Source of the DNA: Augochlora pura
Taxonomy: Eukaryota > Arthropoda > Insecta > Hymenoptera > Halictidae
Reading direction: 5' to 3'
Assembly (NCBI RefSeq): GCF_028453695.1
Contig: NC_135781.1
Location: forward strand, 6,336,779 to 6,400,778
DNA: 64,000 nucleotides
The position numbers and the translations under genes are program-made. Numbering within the stretch: position 1 is the first letter of the stretch; each line of letters begins with the position of its first letter. Below, one piece after another: positions 24,351 through 37,500 of this stretch. The notes beneath the pieces are model-generated. The model did no database searches and had not been told where the DNA came from. It saw only the letters and a list, made by a program, of their open reading frames with translations.

Positions 24351-24684
24351 CCACCTCTGTATTACCGAGCGTTTCTGGGCCCGTATGAGAATACTAGAAT
24401 GAGACATTATTCTATATATTTGCTTCGAAAATGCTCTAAGATTTTCACCGTTTAAATAAGGTGCATCTTCATTAGCACTCGAGGAACATCTCGTGAACAA
24501 CTCATGAATAATAAGAATTAACTTTCCTAGTATGTAATTATTTGTTTGTAAATGTTCGTTGATGAGAAAGCACCTTTAAGTTTTTAAACAAAAATATTAT
24601 CACTAAAAAGTGTCTAGTTACGATCAGGTGGTTCATATGTATGAAAATGTCAAAGCATAAGGAGATACAAAAGCAATCAAGAGT

Positions 24685-25036
24685 ATCCGCCATCTTGGTA
24701 GGCCACACTAGTTTCGCACCCTACAGCTAAATTAGAATACTAATCCAACCTTTAGGTTATCGTGCAGTTATGTAGTTATTTAACATTAACGTAAAGTCGA
24801 TATTTTGAATTTTGATAAAACATACATTTGACTTTTGAAAACACAACTACTGAATTATTCCTTGCGATACTAAAACGTTAAAACGACCGATACGGAATCC
24901 TTGCAAGTTGGAACACATGTGTGTATACGGATTTCTTCTATATGCGTGTATTAGTTGCTTCAATTCAAATATCAAGTGTAGTTTGCCATATAAGAAACAG
25001 ATTGCAGCACTAAGGCATCGTCACAAGATGGCGGAT
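24685..25036. promoter_or_regulatory. Inverted pair of YY1-like sites
   Basis: ATCCGCCATCTTG at 24685-24697 and its exact reverse complement CAAGATGGCGGAT at 25024-25036 form a 13-base perfect inverted repeat 326 bases apart. CAAGATGGCGG is the YY1/Pho consensus. They could be sites of divergent promoters or the ends of a small element. Confidence 0.45.
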
Positions 25037-25545
25037 CTCATGTACTATCTACTCTAATACTGCAATACTACAACTGTACATGTTTCAAATTTAAGGCTTC
25101 ATTCCGACAGTAATATAGGGTAAAATACAATTTCTTTTCCATAGCTAAAATATCATGCCCAGTTTAGGCATAATAATGGGGTTACTAATTGCCGCGTTTG
25201 GCGCCTGTGAGTGAGCAATCAATAGCCCAGGCTTGCCCTATCGTTTTAGAAAATTAGCCGCGCCGAAATTGGAAATACATAGCTCGACACAATTTTAATC
25301 TTAGTTATTATACGATATTTTTAAAGGAATGTTTTACAAATATGAAATGCTTGTAAATGCATGTATTGAGAACGCTTATGTAAAAAGGTGATCACTATAG
25401 CCAGTTTGCGAGTCAATACTGAAAAACATTTGATAAACTAAAGATTCATTTTCATATGATGAGAAAATGTAGACTGCGACGACAGCGACACGCGATGGAG
25501 ACGAAGCTGCTGTGAGTACTGTGCTACAAGGCAGACAAAGGTGGG

Positions 25546-25652
25546 CAGAGGCTCAGACTCAGATTCAAGCTTAGGCTTAGGCTCAGATTCAGGCTCAATC
25601 TCAAGCTCAGGCACAAGCGCAGGCCCAAGCCCAGGTCCAGGCACAGGAGCAG
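25546..25652. repeat. 6/12-bp low-complexity repeat (CAGGCN/CARNCN)
   Basis: Degenerate six-base period. One frame would read as alternating Gln-Ala but has two stop codons near its start; other frames give Gly-Ser or Pro-Glu runs. There is no evidence that it is translated. Confidence 0.7.
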
Positions 25653-26454
25653 AAGCAAAGTGTATTGCGGACGCGAATGATCTTTATCGCGACGTCCATT
25701 GGTTTCACGCCAGGTGGCGACTGTATCCGACAGTCACCGGGATCAGGTTGATCGGGCGACTTGTGCTAAGTTTTATCGTTTACCACATGTTGATTAATTA
25801 AATAAAAATACTGTATCGTTGCCAAAATCATTGTTCAAGGCTAGCAGCACTCGTTTCTAAACTCCGTAGACGTGAAATTCCATAAAGGTGATTCCCTACG
25901 TAAGAAGAACCGAGTTACGTCACGCGCTAGCAAGATATCGTGTAGTGTCGTGTCGTGTCGTGTCGGGTAGACATCGTATTCCCCCGTACGTCTCCACGAA
26001 TGCCAAGTGTTCCTGCTTTCTTTGCTCGCATTCTCGAGTTTGTCTGAACTCGAAAGTCACGCACGCGCTACACTTTCGCAGACAAGTGTTTAGGTAACCG
26101 TACCGTTCGCGCATAACCTAGAAAACGATCGTGATTAAAAAACCTAAAAACGATCGTGAATGTTGATAGTTGTTACGGCCAGTACGGCCTCCTGTCAATC
26201 GTTTCGGGGTCGAACAAGATTTCGAATTCCGATTTCCCGTATTTAACGAGGAGACTGTAAAGAAAGAAACACGCGTGCAACAATTCTTCTCCCGTAGCGG
26301 GACGTGTTCGAGCAAAATCATATTTTTTTGACGTTGAGCGGTTACCGGGAAATTAGTCAAAATTCCGGTCCCCACTAGGAAACGAGAAGGCCCGCAACAA
26401 ATCGGCGGCAGAAATCCACCAACCAGTGGCGAAGAATCCTCCTCTGGTGGCAAA

Positions 26455-29400
26455 ATGAATAGCAAAAGAAAGAACCGTTCTAATACTAATAGGTACCCAC
26501 CTACTTTCTTCCTTTTTATCAATTTCTTTCTGTCTTTCATTTCCCTGTATTTTTCCAACTTATATATTTCCCTCCTGTTAATGGTAATTTTTCCATGGAA
26601 TGTGTGGAAGACGATAGATAAAGTGTTTCACAATCAAACCGATAAACTTATGATTTTGTTTGGAAACTTATTTCAAGTAAAAGATGATATAAACACCATA
26701 GTTTAGTCCATTATTGTTATCAACATATGGAATGACACATCCAAGATACTTGGTTTTTCTTAAGTATTTATTTCAAATCATATGAATCTAACAAAATAAC
26801 TAGGCATATAAGTATCATTTATGTAACATTTTATATATACATTAATTTTCCAAACATACTGACCAAATTTGTTGGTTTGCTTGCTGAACATTTTCCATAA
26901 TGAAATTATATAATTACATTTGCAATTTGTTTACAATATGCTTATTACATCTTAGATCCCCGCGTGCTCGTGGTCCACAGGAGAGATGTGTTGCTGCAGA
27001 AGGTGTATATAATAATGCTCATTTCATGCACGCGATAACTAGTCATGTGGGCAACATTGTACAGGTATTGATTGAGAACAAAGGAAGTTTTTTATTTACT
27101 CATTAATGGTAACATGAGTTAAGAAAAACATACATCTGGCACAGATTTTGTTTGTTGCACTAAATATAAAAAACGATATTCAACTGTGTTTATTTATATT
27201 ACTACAGATTCAAACGCTAAATGGTTCTATATATGAAGGTATTTTTCGCACATTCTCCAGCCAGTTTGATGTTGTCTTAGAAATGGCGCATCGAGTAGAA
27301 GATTCTGGTAAAATAAGTGTAGAAAGTGTAGTAGAGAAACTGATTTTTAAACCACAAGATATTATTACCATGTCTGCCAAGGATGTTGATTTGGAGTACG
27401 CTATACGCGATACTTTCCAAACGGACACTGCAATTAGTAAATACAATGGTGTAATTGGTGAAAAAGAATTAGAGCCTTGGGATGCTCCTCCAACTATGAA
27501 TGGTGACGACTTAGAATTAGATGGTACTACTGTAAGTATACAAATAGAAAAACTAGTTTAAATTGTACGTAAATATATTTGAATCATACAAGTAATGCTT
27601 TATAAAATCTCTGCATGTAATTTTTATTAGAATGGATGGGATGCTAACGATATGTTTCGCAAAAACGAACAAAAGTATGGAGTTCAAACAACATATGAGC
27701 CGACATTGGCTGCTTATACTTTACCACTTCAAAGAAAAGATACAAAGGATTACAAAGAACAAGAACAAAAAGCTGCAGAGATAGCAAATGAAATAGAATC
27801 ACAACCGAATCACAAAGCAAGATTAGAACTTGAAAACGGTGATGAAGAGGAAAGATTTGCAGCTGTGGTACAGTTTATTATTACTGTTATTATTTTGTAC
27901 CTATATATGGGGTTAACTGCTTTTGATTAATTTTGATTAACTGATGCTTTTAGGTAAGACCTAACGATAAATATATTCCTCCTCCGTTAAAGAAAAAGAA
28001 CGGAAATAGCGGGAAATTGATGAGATCCAATGAACCTCCACCTTCGCCAGGACCGGGATCAACAAATAAAAATATTTTTAATCAGCAACCTCCGTCCAAC
28101 GTAAATGTAAACATTCCTTCAACTTCTAATCTTCCCATTGGAATGCAAAGTGGTCACCCCTCTGTTCAACATCCGGTGTCTTTAAATATGGGGATGCCAC
28201 CGAGCGGAGTAGTAGTTACATATAATAATCCTCCACCACCATTCGTACCTCCACCAGCAACGCAACCACCACCTCCAGGTACCAAAGAATAATATTCACA
28301 AAGAGATTAATTACTAAAAAGATAATATTAACCCTTTTACCCGGTAGTATTCGTGAGGTGACTTATCATTATGTTTATAGTACCTGTGATACAACAGACG
28401 CAACAACAATCCCAATCAACCCCTTCTGTACCGCAAGTGAGCTTTCCAACACAACAGCAAACTTCGTCGTCTAAAATAAATACAGAGAAACGCGAACGCC
28501 CTGGTAGACAGCAAGTTTATCAAGCGGACAAAGCACCTCCGGCACCATTTCCGCAAGCGAACGTTGCTACTTCTCATCAACAACAATCGTCGCATCAGCA
28601 ACACGTTCAGTTGCAACAACAAAATTCAGTTGAGGGTCAACGATGCGAAATCGTTTCGCACAAGCCTGACCATAGAAAGGTAATTGAATCTTCATTCTGT
28701 CGATAGTGAAAAAGGTTCTTTCTATTTTACTGCAATATTTATGATCATTCAAGGTTCCAACTCCTCGTAGCAGAGACGAACAACATTCCGAATTGCGACA
28801 GTTTGCTACAGATTTTAAATTGACAGACTCACAATCACAAGATACACCATCGGTAACAAGAAAACAACAACATCAACAGGATTCTCACCCTACTTCGCAA
28901 ATTACTCAAACACATCATCAACCATCACATCAACATACGACACCTCAACAGCCACAACAACCACAACAGCAACAACAACATCCGAGTCCGCAACAGCAAC
29001 AACAACAGCAACATCAAAGTCAAACGGTTCAAGAAGAAACTGTAGTGACTAGTAAACCACCACCAGGACCGTTACCTGTAAGATCGACGAGTCCACCACA
29101 ATCGTCGCAGCAGCAGCAACAACAACAACAGCAACAACAAACTCCAACAAATACACCAGTTGCATCGCAGTCGCCACAAGAACCAGCTGTTGATAAAATT
29201 ACAACAGCTTTCAAGAAGTCAACCTTGAATCCAAATGCTAAAGAATTTAATCCGAATACTAAACCTTTTACACCGGTAAGCCGATTAATTATTCAACATA
29301 GTTGTCAAAGACAAAACGTATATCATAATACAAGACAAAAGGAGTAGTAAATTATAATTACTATTGTACGTATAAAAATTTTTAGCGATCACCAAGTACA

Positions 29401-30411
29401 CCGACACCCAGTAGACCACATACTCCGCAAACGCCTCAATATACTGGCGCAACAATGCCTGCAACCGTAGTCATGCCAGCATACGTTATGACTAGCCAAC
29501 CACCGACTGCGTTTAGTCAACCTCCAGCTCAACCTGTGACAAGGTTCCGGAAGGGTCAGTATCTAGGTATCCGCATCTTGTTTCATCTCTTTAATTTGTC
29601 TTAATTCACATTTTTTCGTCGTACTGTAGAAAATACGTGAATTTTATTAGGTGTAGAAATGATGTCTGTTCGATCTTCAATTTTAAATATGCATTTCCTA
29701 AATGATATTGTAATAGTTTAAAAATTGAATGATGTCAAACTATCGCGAGAGGTTGTTTATTTCTTGAAAAATTTAGAGAAATCTAATTTGACGTCGGAAA
29801 GATCTGATTTCTACATCTGATATTTCGGAATATGTCGTCAATATACAGTGTATCTCGTTCTGATTATTTCAGTGCCAGTGATGCACGCGCAACATCGCGC
29901 GCAAGACATAGCTTCTCAAATGCAAGTAGTAGCAGCCACTGGACAGCCTTTAATGGCACCAGCTCCACTGCACCCACCATTCCAGGTACCTTATCCCGGA
30001 CAACCAACGTATCAACAAATGGTACGGATGGTTCAGGCACCGCCACCACCACCTCATATGGCAACACCTTATCACCACCATGACTCGCCAGGGCCGCAGG
30101 CTCCTGGTATTCAGTATATGGGTCCGCATACGCATCCTCACCCACACGTCGCCCAACAACCACCGAGTCAAACCCCCTCTCCAGCCAATCCTAATCCACC
30201 TCACACCCCAGGCACCTACAATCCTCCTGGTACTCCGCAACCTTCGTATCCTCCACCACCTCCTCAAGGTCATGCTCCAAGTTATCCAATAATGTGTCCT
30301 ATAATCCCTCCTCATATACCAATACCACCACAGCACATGCCATATCTACCAACGCAGCCACCCCCTGGAGCGCAACAAACTATACCAGTAATTTTGCCGC
30401 ACAATCAGTAG
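26455..30411 (+). CDS. Atx2: Ataxin-2 homologue
   Basis: Nine exons: 26455-26492, 26956-27064, 27208-27531, 27631-27867, 27954-28278, 28381-28679, 28754-29275, 29386-29554 (or 29566) and 29873-30411. They encode about 853 residues. An Lsm domain spans residues ~28-95 (FMHAITSHVGNIVQ, GSIYEGIFRTFSSQFDVVLE). The LsmAD region covers ~135-220 (EKELEPWDAP, NGWDANDMFRKNEQKYGV, RFAAVVRPNDKYIPPPL). A long Gln/His/Pro-rich region follows at ~479-575, then a PAM2 motif for poly(A)-binding protein at ~600-616 (LNPNAKEFNPNTKPF) and a Pro/His-rich C-terminus. The protein is cytoplasmic and RNA-associated, and it controls translation, stress granules and circadian output in flies. Every exon joins in frame. 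It lies directly upstream of Lnk on the same strand. Confidence 0.97.
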
Positions 30412-32241
30412 TTGTGATCTAATATGGACAAAGGAAGAAAGAACTATTAGTATTCTGCAGAAATAGACTAAGGTTTATAAATTTAAGTTACTTTCATGAT
30501 GGCGTTAGACACTTGAACGAAGCTTTCACTTATTGCTTGCAGTCAACATCGATTTACGTATATACCTTTACGAGTAGCCATGCAAGTTGCATATCCATTT
30601 TATCGATATACTACGTATTTCTTTTCTCGATAAAGACGAGTATCTTTTCTAACAAAAGTAATGCATCCTTTCAGACGAATTTAAGCAATGAAGGATAATA
30701 CAAAGGAGAACAGCTTTTACGAATAGATTAAGATATTGTTGACGCGAAACAAAGTGCTATTCATCTTGAAAGTGACTTTTTTTTCCTTTGAAATATGGGT
30801 TAGTTAATTATAAACTGCCCGCAGTGATTTTTTGTCCCTCGAACATTGTTTCAATCCCAATTTAATACAAAGCATGTTTACAAAGCATGCTTCGATGCAA
30901 TTTATTATCCAAGGCTATGAGTTATTAATTTAAATGTAATATTTGAAAGGAACAAAGAGATAAAATCGCGATTTTAAAGATCAATTTACAGTAAAAAGCG
31001 AAATGTGAATAGAAAATCAACAACCAATTATACGACGAAAGAGTATATTGTCAGGTTGTGCTTAAACAATACTACACAATAATGATATATCTCGAGAAAG
31101 AAAAATGAGGGACTGTAACTATTACAAAATTGAGGCACATTACAACCACAATAGCTCGCATGACTTTGTAAACACTTGATAAGCCAAAATACACTATGTA
31201 AAGATTGGTGCAGAGCACTATTTACTAGGCTGGTGTTGCGCGTTATCTTCGAAGATCCAATCTACTCCAAATAAAAAGTTCTTTTTTACACCAAGAAATG
31301 ATTAAAACGATATCAAAGAGAGTAGAGTACATGGCATATTTTTCTGCTCGTGCTTTCGTACGTAACAGTTCACTGCAATGAATGGAAAGCATGGATATAG
31401 ATTGATACGATTCTTCTAAATTCAAACAAATTGCATTTAGTTCTGCGATACTGAAAGACAATGGCGAATAAATTAACAAGCAGTTACAAATTTCGCAATT
31501 TGTTAACAATGGATTTTGTTATGAGATATTGATGCGCAAGATTCTCGAAAGAGAGACTAAGTTGAATTAAAGAAAATGTAAGAGCAAAGAAAGGGAGAAC
31601 GAGGTTCGAAATGACCAATTGTGACAGAAAAGCATCTGTGTATGTGTTAAGAGAGGTGAACATCCTGTACTCAAAATTTAATTTTTAATCGCTCGGAGGT
31701 TGGTAGCACGAAATTTTGATATCACACACACGAATACAATAATATTCACCACGTTTACATCTTTATTCAAATTGATGTCAAACTGATCTTTACAATACGG
31801 ATCATAACTTCACGAGCGATATTTTAACGGAAAATTCTACTCCTATCAGATTCTATTTAAATATACAAGCCAACTTTAGAACCAAATTTATATTCCGTAC
31901 AAAGTGCTTAATTTATAATTTAGTTTTCCTTTCAAATAATATGCATTATGATTCAAGAAAAATCGATAAGAACTTAAATTTTCCGCGTAAATTGTGGGGA
32001 ATGTGTTGTATTAAAGATTCAAAATTATTAAAACAATTAATTTAATTATGTATTTTCGACATATAAACGAATACTTTCAGATGCTATGGTATTGAGAAAG
32101 ACACGTTGAATTACGGCCTTAGACCTAGTCGTGTATATAAGAGAAACGAAGGACAGAACGATCCTTAACTGTGAGATAGTTGAGTGCGTGGCATCGTTAG
32201 ACACAAATTTTATATCGAAGAGATTTAAAAAAAAAACATCA

Positions 32242-32247
32242 AAATAA
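32242..32247 (+). terminator. Candidate distal poly(A) signal of Ataxin-2
   Basis: AATAAA 1.83 kb after the Ataxin-2 stop codon. Confidence 0.4.
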
Positions 32248-32335
32248 AGTCAATGCGTTAAAAGCCAATTTATATAACAGTATTTATTGTGCGCACTGTC
32301 CTCCTATTATTTGTTAATATTCTGGAAATGACCGC

Positions 32336-32533
32336 ATGAACTTGACCCCAGTGATGTCTCCACCACCGCGTCCTAATTCCAGGACCGAATGGTGGCGATC
32401 TAAGAGTCCAACGAGCACTTTACCGCGCATTATTCACACCATAGTATTTTTCATTAATACAATGTTTTCCTTTCCTACAAATCCCGATAATACTAATAAT
32501 AGTTTGTTTCTGTCGTTCCTATTTCCATTGTAA
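32336..32533 (+). CDS. Possible small exon or ORF, function unknown
   Basis: A 65-codon frame from the ATG opens with NLTPVMSPPPRPNSRTEWW and RSKSPTSTLPRI, a Pro/Arg/Ser-rich composition unlike the AT-rich noise around it. It then decays into hydrophobic AT-coded residues. A CCCCAG acceptor at about 32353 would join in phase 1, the same phase as the donor of Ataxin-2 exon 8, so an alternative last exon is conceivable. Without transcripts this stays weak. Confidence 0.25.
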   Translation: MNLTPVMSPPPRPNSRTEWWRSKSPTSTLPRIIHTIVFFINTMFSFPTNPDNTNNSLFLSFLFPL

Positions 32534-32975
32534 TATCCAAAACAGGTTCTGTGCTAATTTCTGTTCTAATTTGTAAAAGTAGCTTTTTTATTTCTAAATT
32601 GTTTCCCGTTTACATATTTCTGTTTTTAAAATTTCTGGGAAATATATTTTTTATTTTACTATGATAATACGACTGTTTCGAAATCTTGAATTTTTAAATG
32701 ACAATTTTGAGAAAAATTATAGTCATTAGCTTGTTATTGGCTTTGCACACTTTATTCACTTCTGTAATTTTGCGCGCTAAGTTCTCCATGAGGGAGCTAC
32801 GCTACAAAGGAACTTACTAATATAGTTAATGAAGGGGAAAACCGACGTATATTTGAGGGGCTCGCAGTTTCGTTTTGTTTCCTGTGTCCGTTGCCGTTCT
32901 TACGTTTGTGATTGGTTACGTCGCATCGGTCAGCTACGTTGCCATCTGTCCTTACTCTGCTGAACTTCTGATCTG

Positions 32976-32983
32976 TGACGTCA
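32976..32983. promoter_or_regulatory. Palindromic CRE (TGACGTCA)
   Basis: A perfect eight-base cAMP response element lies in a locally GC-richer stretch, about 60 bases after a TGATTGG (inverted CCAAT) followed by TTACGTCG. It could mark an upstream promoter of Lnk or a divergent transcript. Confidence 0.4.
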
Positions 32984-34550
32984 CATTTGAGAGAATTTGA
33001 TCTCAGGCGCCTGACCGTTCTTGATATTTCTACTCGAAGTCTAGTGTGTCCAATGGTGTTAGGGATTCGGCTCAGAAACAGCTCCAAGTTGCGGAGAAGA
33101 GACCTCACAAATGGTATTGGACAATTTCAATGGATTGCCAATAGAAAGAAATACATTGACATCATCCAATCTCATTTGTGATTTTCCTGGAAGAAAGTTT
33201 GGCAATAAATTCAAGGCTATAAGCGTGTTTACTTGTATTTTGTTTCCAGACGTGATTTAAGTTCTTAAAAACTAAGTAACTTAAATGAAAAATATTGCAA
33301 CAATATATTTTATTTAAAATTATCTTTACCATTATTGTCATATCATAAACATTAATAATTAATGATGGTGCCACTTTTCGTAATCTCATTTCATGGAATG
33401 AAATGAATAATGAGCATCCAGCTAGCCCCAACAAAAATTCTGTTTTTCCTATTGGCTGAAAGAAAAGAACAGAAAAGTTAATGAATCGTTCTCTCCGATA
33501 AGATAAATCTTATGCTTGGCGATTCAGGATGGAAACATTTTCCGAAAGTATACAAATGAAGATATTCTCTCGAATATAGTTTTCGAATTCAATTTCCCTA
33601 ATATTACCATATTGTAGCGCAGCAACACATACTTTATTGTGGTCTAATTTTTAATTTCTCGAATTCATTGTGTCATTAAATATATGCTCACAAAACAAAC
33701 GTTTCATTGCTAGAAATTCAATAACGAAATAATGTAGTTAATTATTTGATTCATTTTGTTATATGTATTTTAATAAGGATCACCAAACACAAAGTGGTGT
33801 TCGCGCCATTATACATTGTATGTCTAGATACATATGTATTTACATATACATACTAACAACTTAGTTGCCTTTTAGAGCGACTACAGTTGCTTCTGTTTTG
33901 AGAGTGAGCGGCAAGCAACGTCAACTAACGTGTGGTCTATCTTCTAATTCTAGCCGAAAAACATGCGATTCTATACCAACTGTACGTCGTAGGGGAGAGA
34001 GTTTAACATTGTGTAAGTAAGAGAGATATGTATCGGTCGCTTCTTTGAATTTGCTGTCTGTGTAGGGTTGTATGTTTTTTGGACAGAATTAGAAAAGAGC
34101 CGATCGTCGGCGTCGCTTACTCTTACAAAGATTCCAACCGTCACTGAAAAGCACGGATATATTGCGCCAACAGTGTACCGATTATTCGTAATTTATTGAA
34201 AGAATCATTAACTACTTCTGTTTGGTTCATATTACTTTACTAATGGAAACAGCATCTGTTTATACTTTTTCAAAAACAATTGCATTCAATGATTTAGTCA
34301 CTGATATCGCTAGTTGAAGACAGTTTTGTATGAAAACAATAGTAAAAATTGCTAGATCGGGATCTTGTTTTCATTTCTTTCATTGTATGAATACGAAGAA
34401 GAGAAGGAGTACGATAGAGATTCAGAATTGTATGTACATATATAGGTATGCTCTTTGTATATAGAAATTCGTGGTTGTGTAAAGATTTTCGCGTAGCTGT
34501 GTAGTGGCAAGGAGAGGTCCTTAGCCCCCTTCGCTAGACAGACGCAGGTA

Positions 34551-37500
34551 ATGAGTTTTTATACCATAACTGCGGCAACACCGATAACCAGTGCAATAAT
34601 ATCATCTACGATAACGACTACAACGGCAGCGATAACAGTAACAGCGACGACGACGGCTACGCCAACAACAACAACGGCGCCGGCGGCTGCCGTGTCGCCC
34701 GAAGCTGCACCTGGTTGGATAGAATTTTGTGAGAGACACGCCCGCGCTTCGGCATCCGATTTTGCCAAAGCGTTTTGTACCTATGTCAGTTTAAATCTAC
34801 CCGAATGCGCCAGATCAAATCTTTCCCATCGTGACTTTTTACGGAAATTCGTCGAAAGTTTCTGCGAACATTTTGAAACGGAATACTTGCGTCGGACAGT
34901 CAGGTCTGCTTTAATTCTTAAAGAACATCTTTTCATTATTTTATGCATGATTTTATATGTTTCTCGGACAAGTAACATAATTTTATACATTGTACCCTAA
35001 TAGAAAATACATGTGCAGTCTCAATTTACTTCAATGTAACTTACAGATCACCATCTTTGTATGATGCAAGACACACAACCATCAATGATAGAGACGTTAA
35101 TGTTACAAATCAGAACAATAGTACTACTATTCATGCTTCATCTCATGAAGAATTCAGTGATTATTCGGAACATGATGGAGATGCAATATCACCAAAACCT
35201 GTACATAAACCCTTTTTCAGGCGCCTGTCATTTAAAGGACTCAAAAAGGGAAAAAGTTTCTTCCATAAACAACAAAGCGATGAAGTGGAATTATCTCATA
35301 CCGAACATCGTAGAGATAAGCATTCAAAAGCAAAACTATCAAAGATCGTAGTAGAATGTAGAAAAGAAGGTATTGTTAATTCCTTGATGGGTGAAAATAT
35401 TGATGGATCTCAGAAATGGGAAAAGTCAAGACTAGCTTTGATAAAAGCCATTGGTGGTTACATGTTGGAATTTTATTCTCCTCCAAAAGCAGTAAAACCA
35501 CGTAGTGGTGTATTTTGCTCTGCAATAACAGAAGCTCGAGAAACAACTGCATTGGAAATGCCAGATCATGAAAATACATTTGTGTTAAAAACACAGAATA
35601 TGGAATTTGTTATAGAAGCTCATAATTCGAATGACATGAGGTCATGGTTAGCTACTATTAAATATTGTATGCGCACAGTACAACAAAATTCCATTAATCC
35701 CAGTTCTGGTGCGGATGCTACCACAGAGTCTTTGATGCATGGTTCACTAAATATTAATAACGAAAGTGATAGATTGAGAGCTAATTCCGCTAGTAAAAGT
35801 TCTCGAACCACAGCTCATGATCATGGAGATGAGGCATCCAACAATCCCCCAGAAGTACCCCTAAGACTTCGTATAAGAAGTAACAGTAATTTGGAATTGT
35901 GCTCGTCGCAGCAAGATATTGAACAAAGTAAGGTTTACTTTCCTAACAAAAATAAGATATATTCTTATGTATGAAGTATTCAATGTGGCATGAATAATAA
36001 ATTAAAGAAAATTTAACTTTTGTTATAGTAGCTACAAACGAAGGTGAAACAGATTTATCAAGCAGTTTGAGGGAATATCCATGGTTTCATGGTACTCTTT
36101 CTAGATCAGACGCAGCACACCTTGTCTTACACAGTGCTGCTAATGGTCATGGTGTATTTCTTGTTCGTCAAAGCGAAACTAGAAAAGGAGAGTTTGTATT
36201 AACTTTCAATTTTCAAGGCAGGGCAAAGGTAAAATTGTTGTTTAATTAAACTAGATTATATAAGAGAAGGTCTTTTATTGTCAGTATTTATTACATTACA
36301 GCATTTACGCATGACGCTAAATGATCAGGGTCATTGTCGAGTTCAGCATCTATGCTTTCCTGCTATATACGATATGCTCGAACATTTCCGTCTAAATGCC
36401 ATACCTCTTGAATCCGGTGGAACTGCTGATGTAACACTGACAGAATTTGTGGTAGCAAATCATACTAACCGATCAGGACATCACAATATATCTGGATCGA
36501 ATCAACAACAATTACAAGAAAGAAGACCCCCAGCAGTCCTGGAGCCCAGAGAAGTAAGAGTCAGCAGTGGAAGTCTAACTCCTCTTGAGTGAACGCGAGT
36601 GGCCAACACCCACAGTCTGAAGTCTAATCTACAGACAGTGAGTAAATAACCAACTAAAGTGATGCACCCATTTTTCGTGCGGCTGGAAATACATACATAC
36701 TAAATTGATATTCGTGTGTTCACAAAGGTTTCATCAGTTCCTTAGTAGTTCATGTAGTGCCATATTCGGATTATTTTGTAAGTATTCGAACACTATTATT
36801 TTTTTGTTTAAAACGTAAATTGTTTTATATTGTTAACGTTAACGTATTATTTAGAAATTATTGTAATTTTATTATTATCCTTGGTAGTAAATAATAATTA
36901 CTTAATAAGTTGTACAGCTTTGTAAAAATATGTAATGTGCTTCCCATAGTTATCAGTTACTCTGGTTTTTCGAAAACTTGAATAACGTGTAATTATTCAC
37001 GTTCTTTTCCTATACATAATTTCACGCATACCAAGTATATAATGTTACTTCTTATTGTGTCTAATTTATCACAAAAACGTTCAATTCTGATTTACTTTTT
37101 TGGGTTAAAATAAGCTTACGCGAGTTTCACATATTTGGAACATCACTGTCCTAAGAACATTTGTTCTTTGTTACTTTTATTGGATTTTACTTGCTTTTCT
37201 TGTAGTATTATCATTTGTACATCAAGAGCAGACAGATTCATGAATTTGAAATCCGAATGTGGAGACTTAACAGAATGTAAACTAATATCGGTAAACATGT
37301 AATTAGTATTTTAGCAGGTCCAGTTATTAAAAATTCTACATGCCTCATGTCAAATGTGTGACAACTCTTAGTGTTGAAGAATTTTTTGAATAATATAAAG
37401 TCAATGGTGCTTGACAAGTATGACCGTGGGGCAAGGAGCTCGCTCTTGAATAAAAAGTATTCTTAAAATTTCTGGTTTTCTTAATTTAATGGTTACATAT

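Larger units (their letters stand above)
22988..26454. other. Gene-poor spacer with fold-back repeat and YY1-like sites
   Basis: No gene is supported. It contains a tandem TGTCCAAC-type repeat at about 23159-23208, the fold-back element at 24102-24350, an inverted pair of YY1-like sites at 24685 and 25024, the low-complexity repeat at 25546-25652, a GTGTC microsatellite near 25940-25970, and the GC-richer promoter and 5' UTR of Ataxin-2 from about 26100. Confidence 0.6.
30412..34550. other. Ataxin-2 3' UTR and intergenic region before Lnk
   Basis: The first ~1.8 kb is AT-rich and probably the Ataxin-2 3' UTR, ending near the AATAAA at 32242. A possible coding exon lies at 32336-32533. The interval 32870-33000 is promoter-like, with CCAAT-type and CRE motifs. 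From about 33880 the sequence is probably Lnk 5' UTR or its intron; a GACGCAGGTAATG context sits at the Lnk start. Confidence 0.6.

Noticed and set aside
25541..25801. Gly/Ser-rich open frame over the 6/12-bp repeat
   Set aside because: It has no ATG start, all frames are low complexity, and the Gln-Ala frame is interrupted by stops, so it is treated as a simple repeat.
29029..29214. - strand frame with a poly-Cys run
   Set aside because: It is the antisense reading of the CAG/CAA tract encoding poly-Gln in Ataxin-2.
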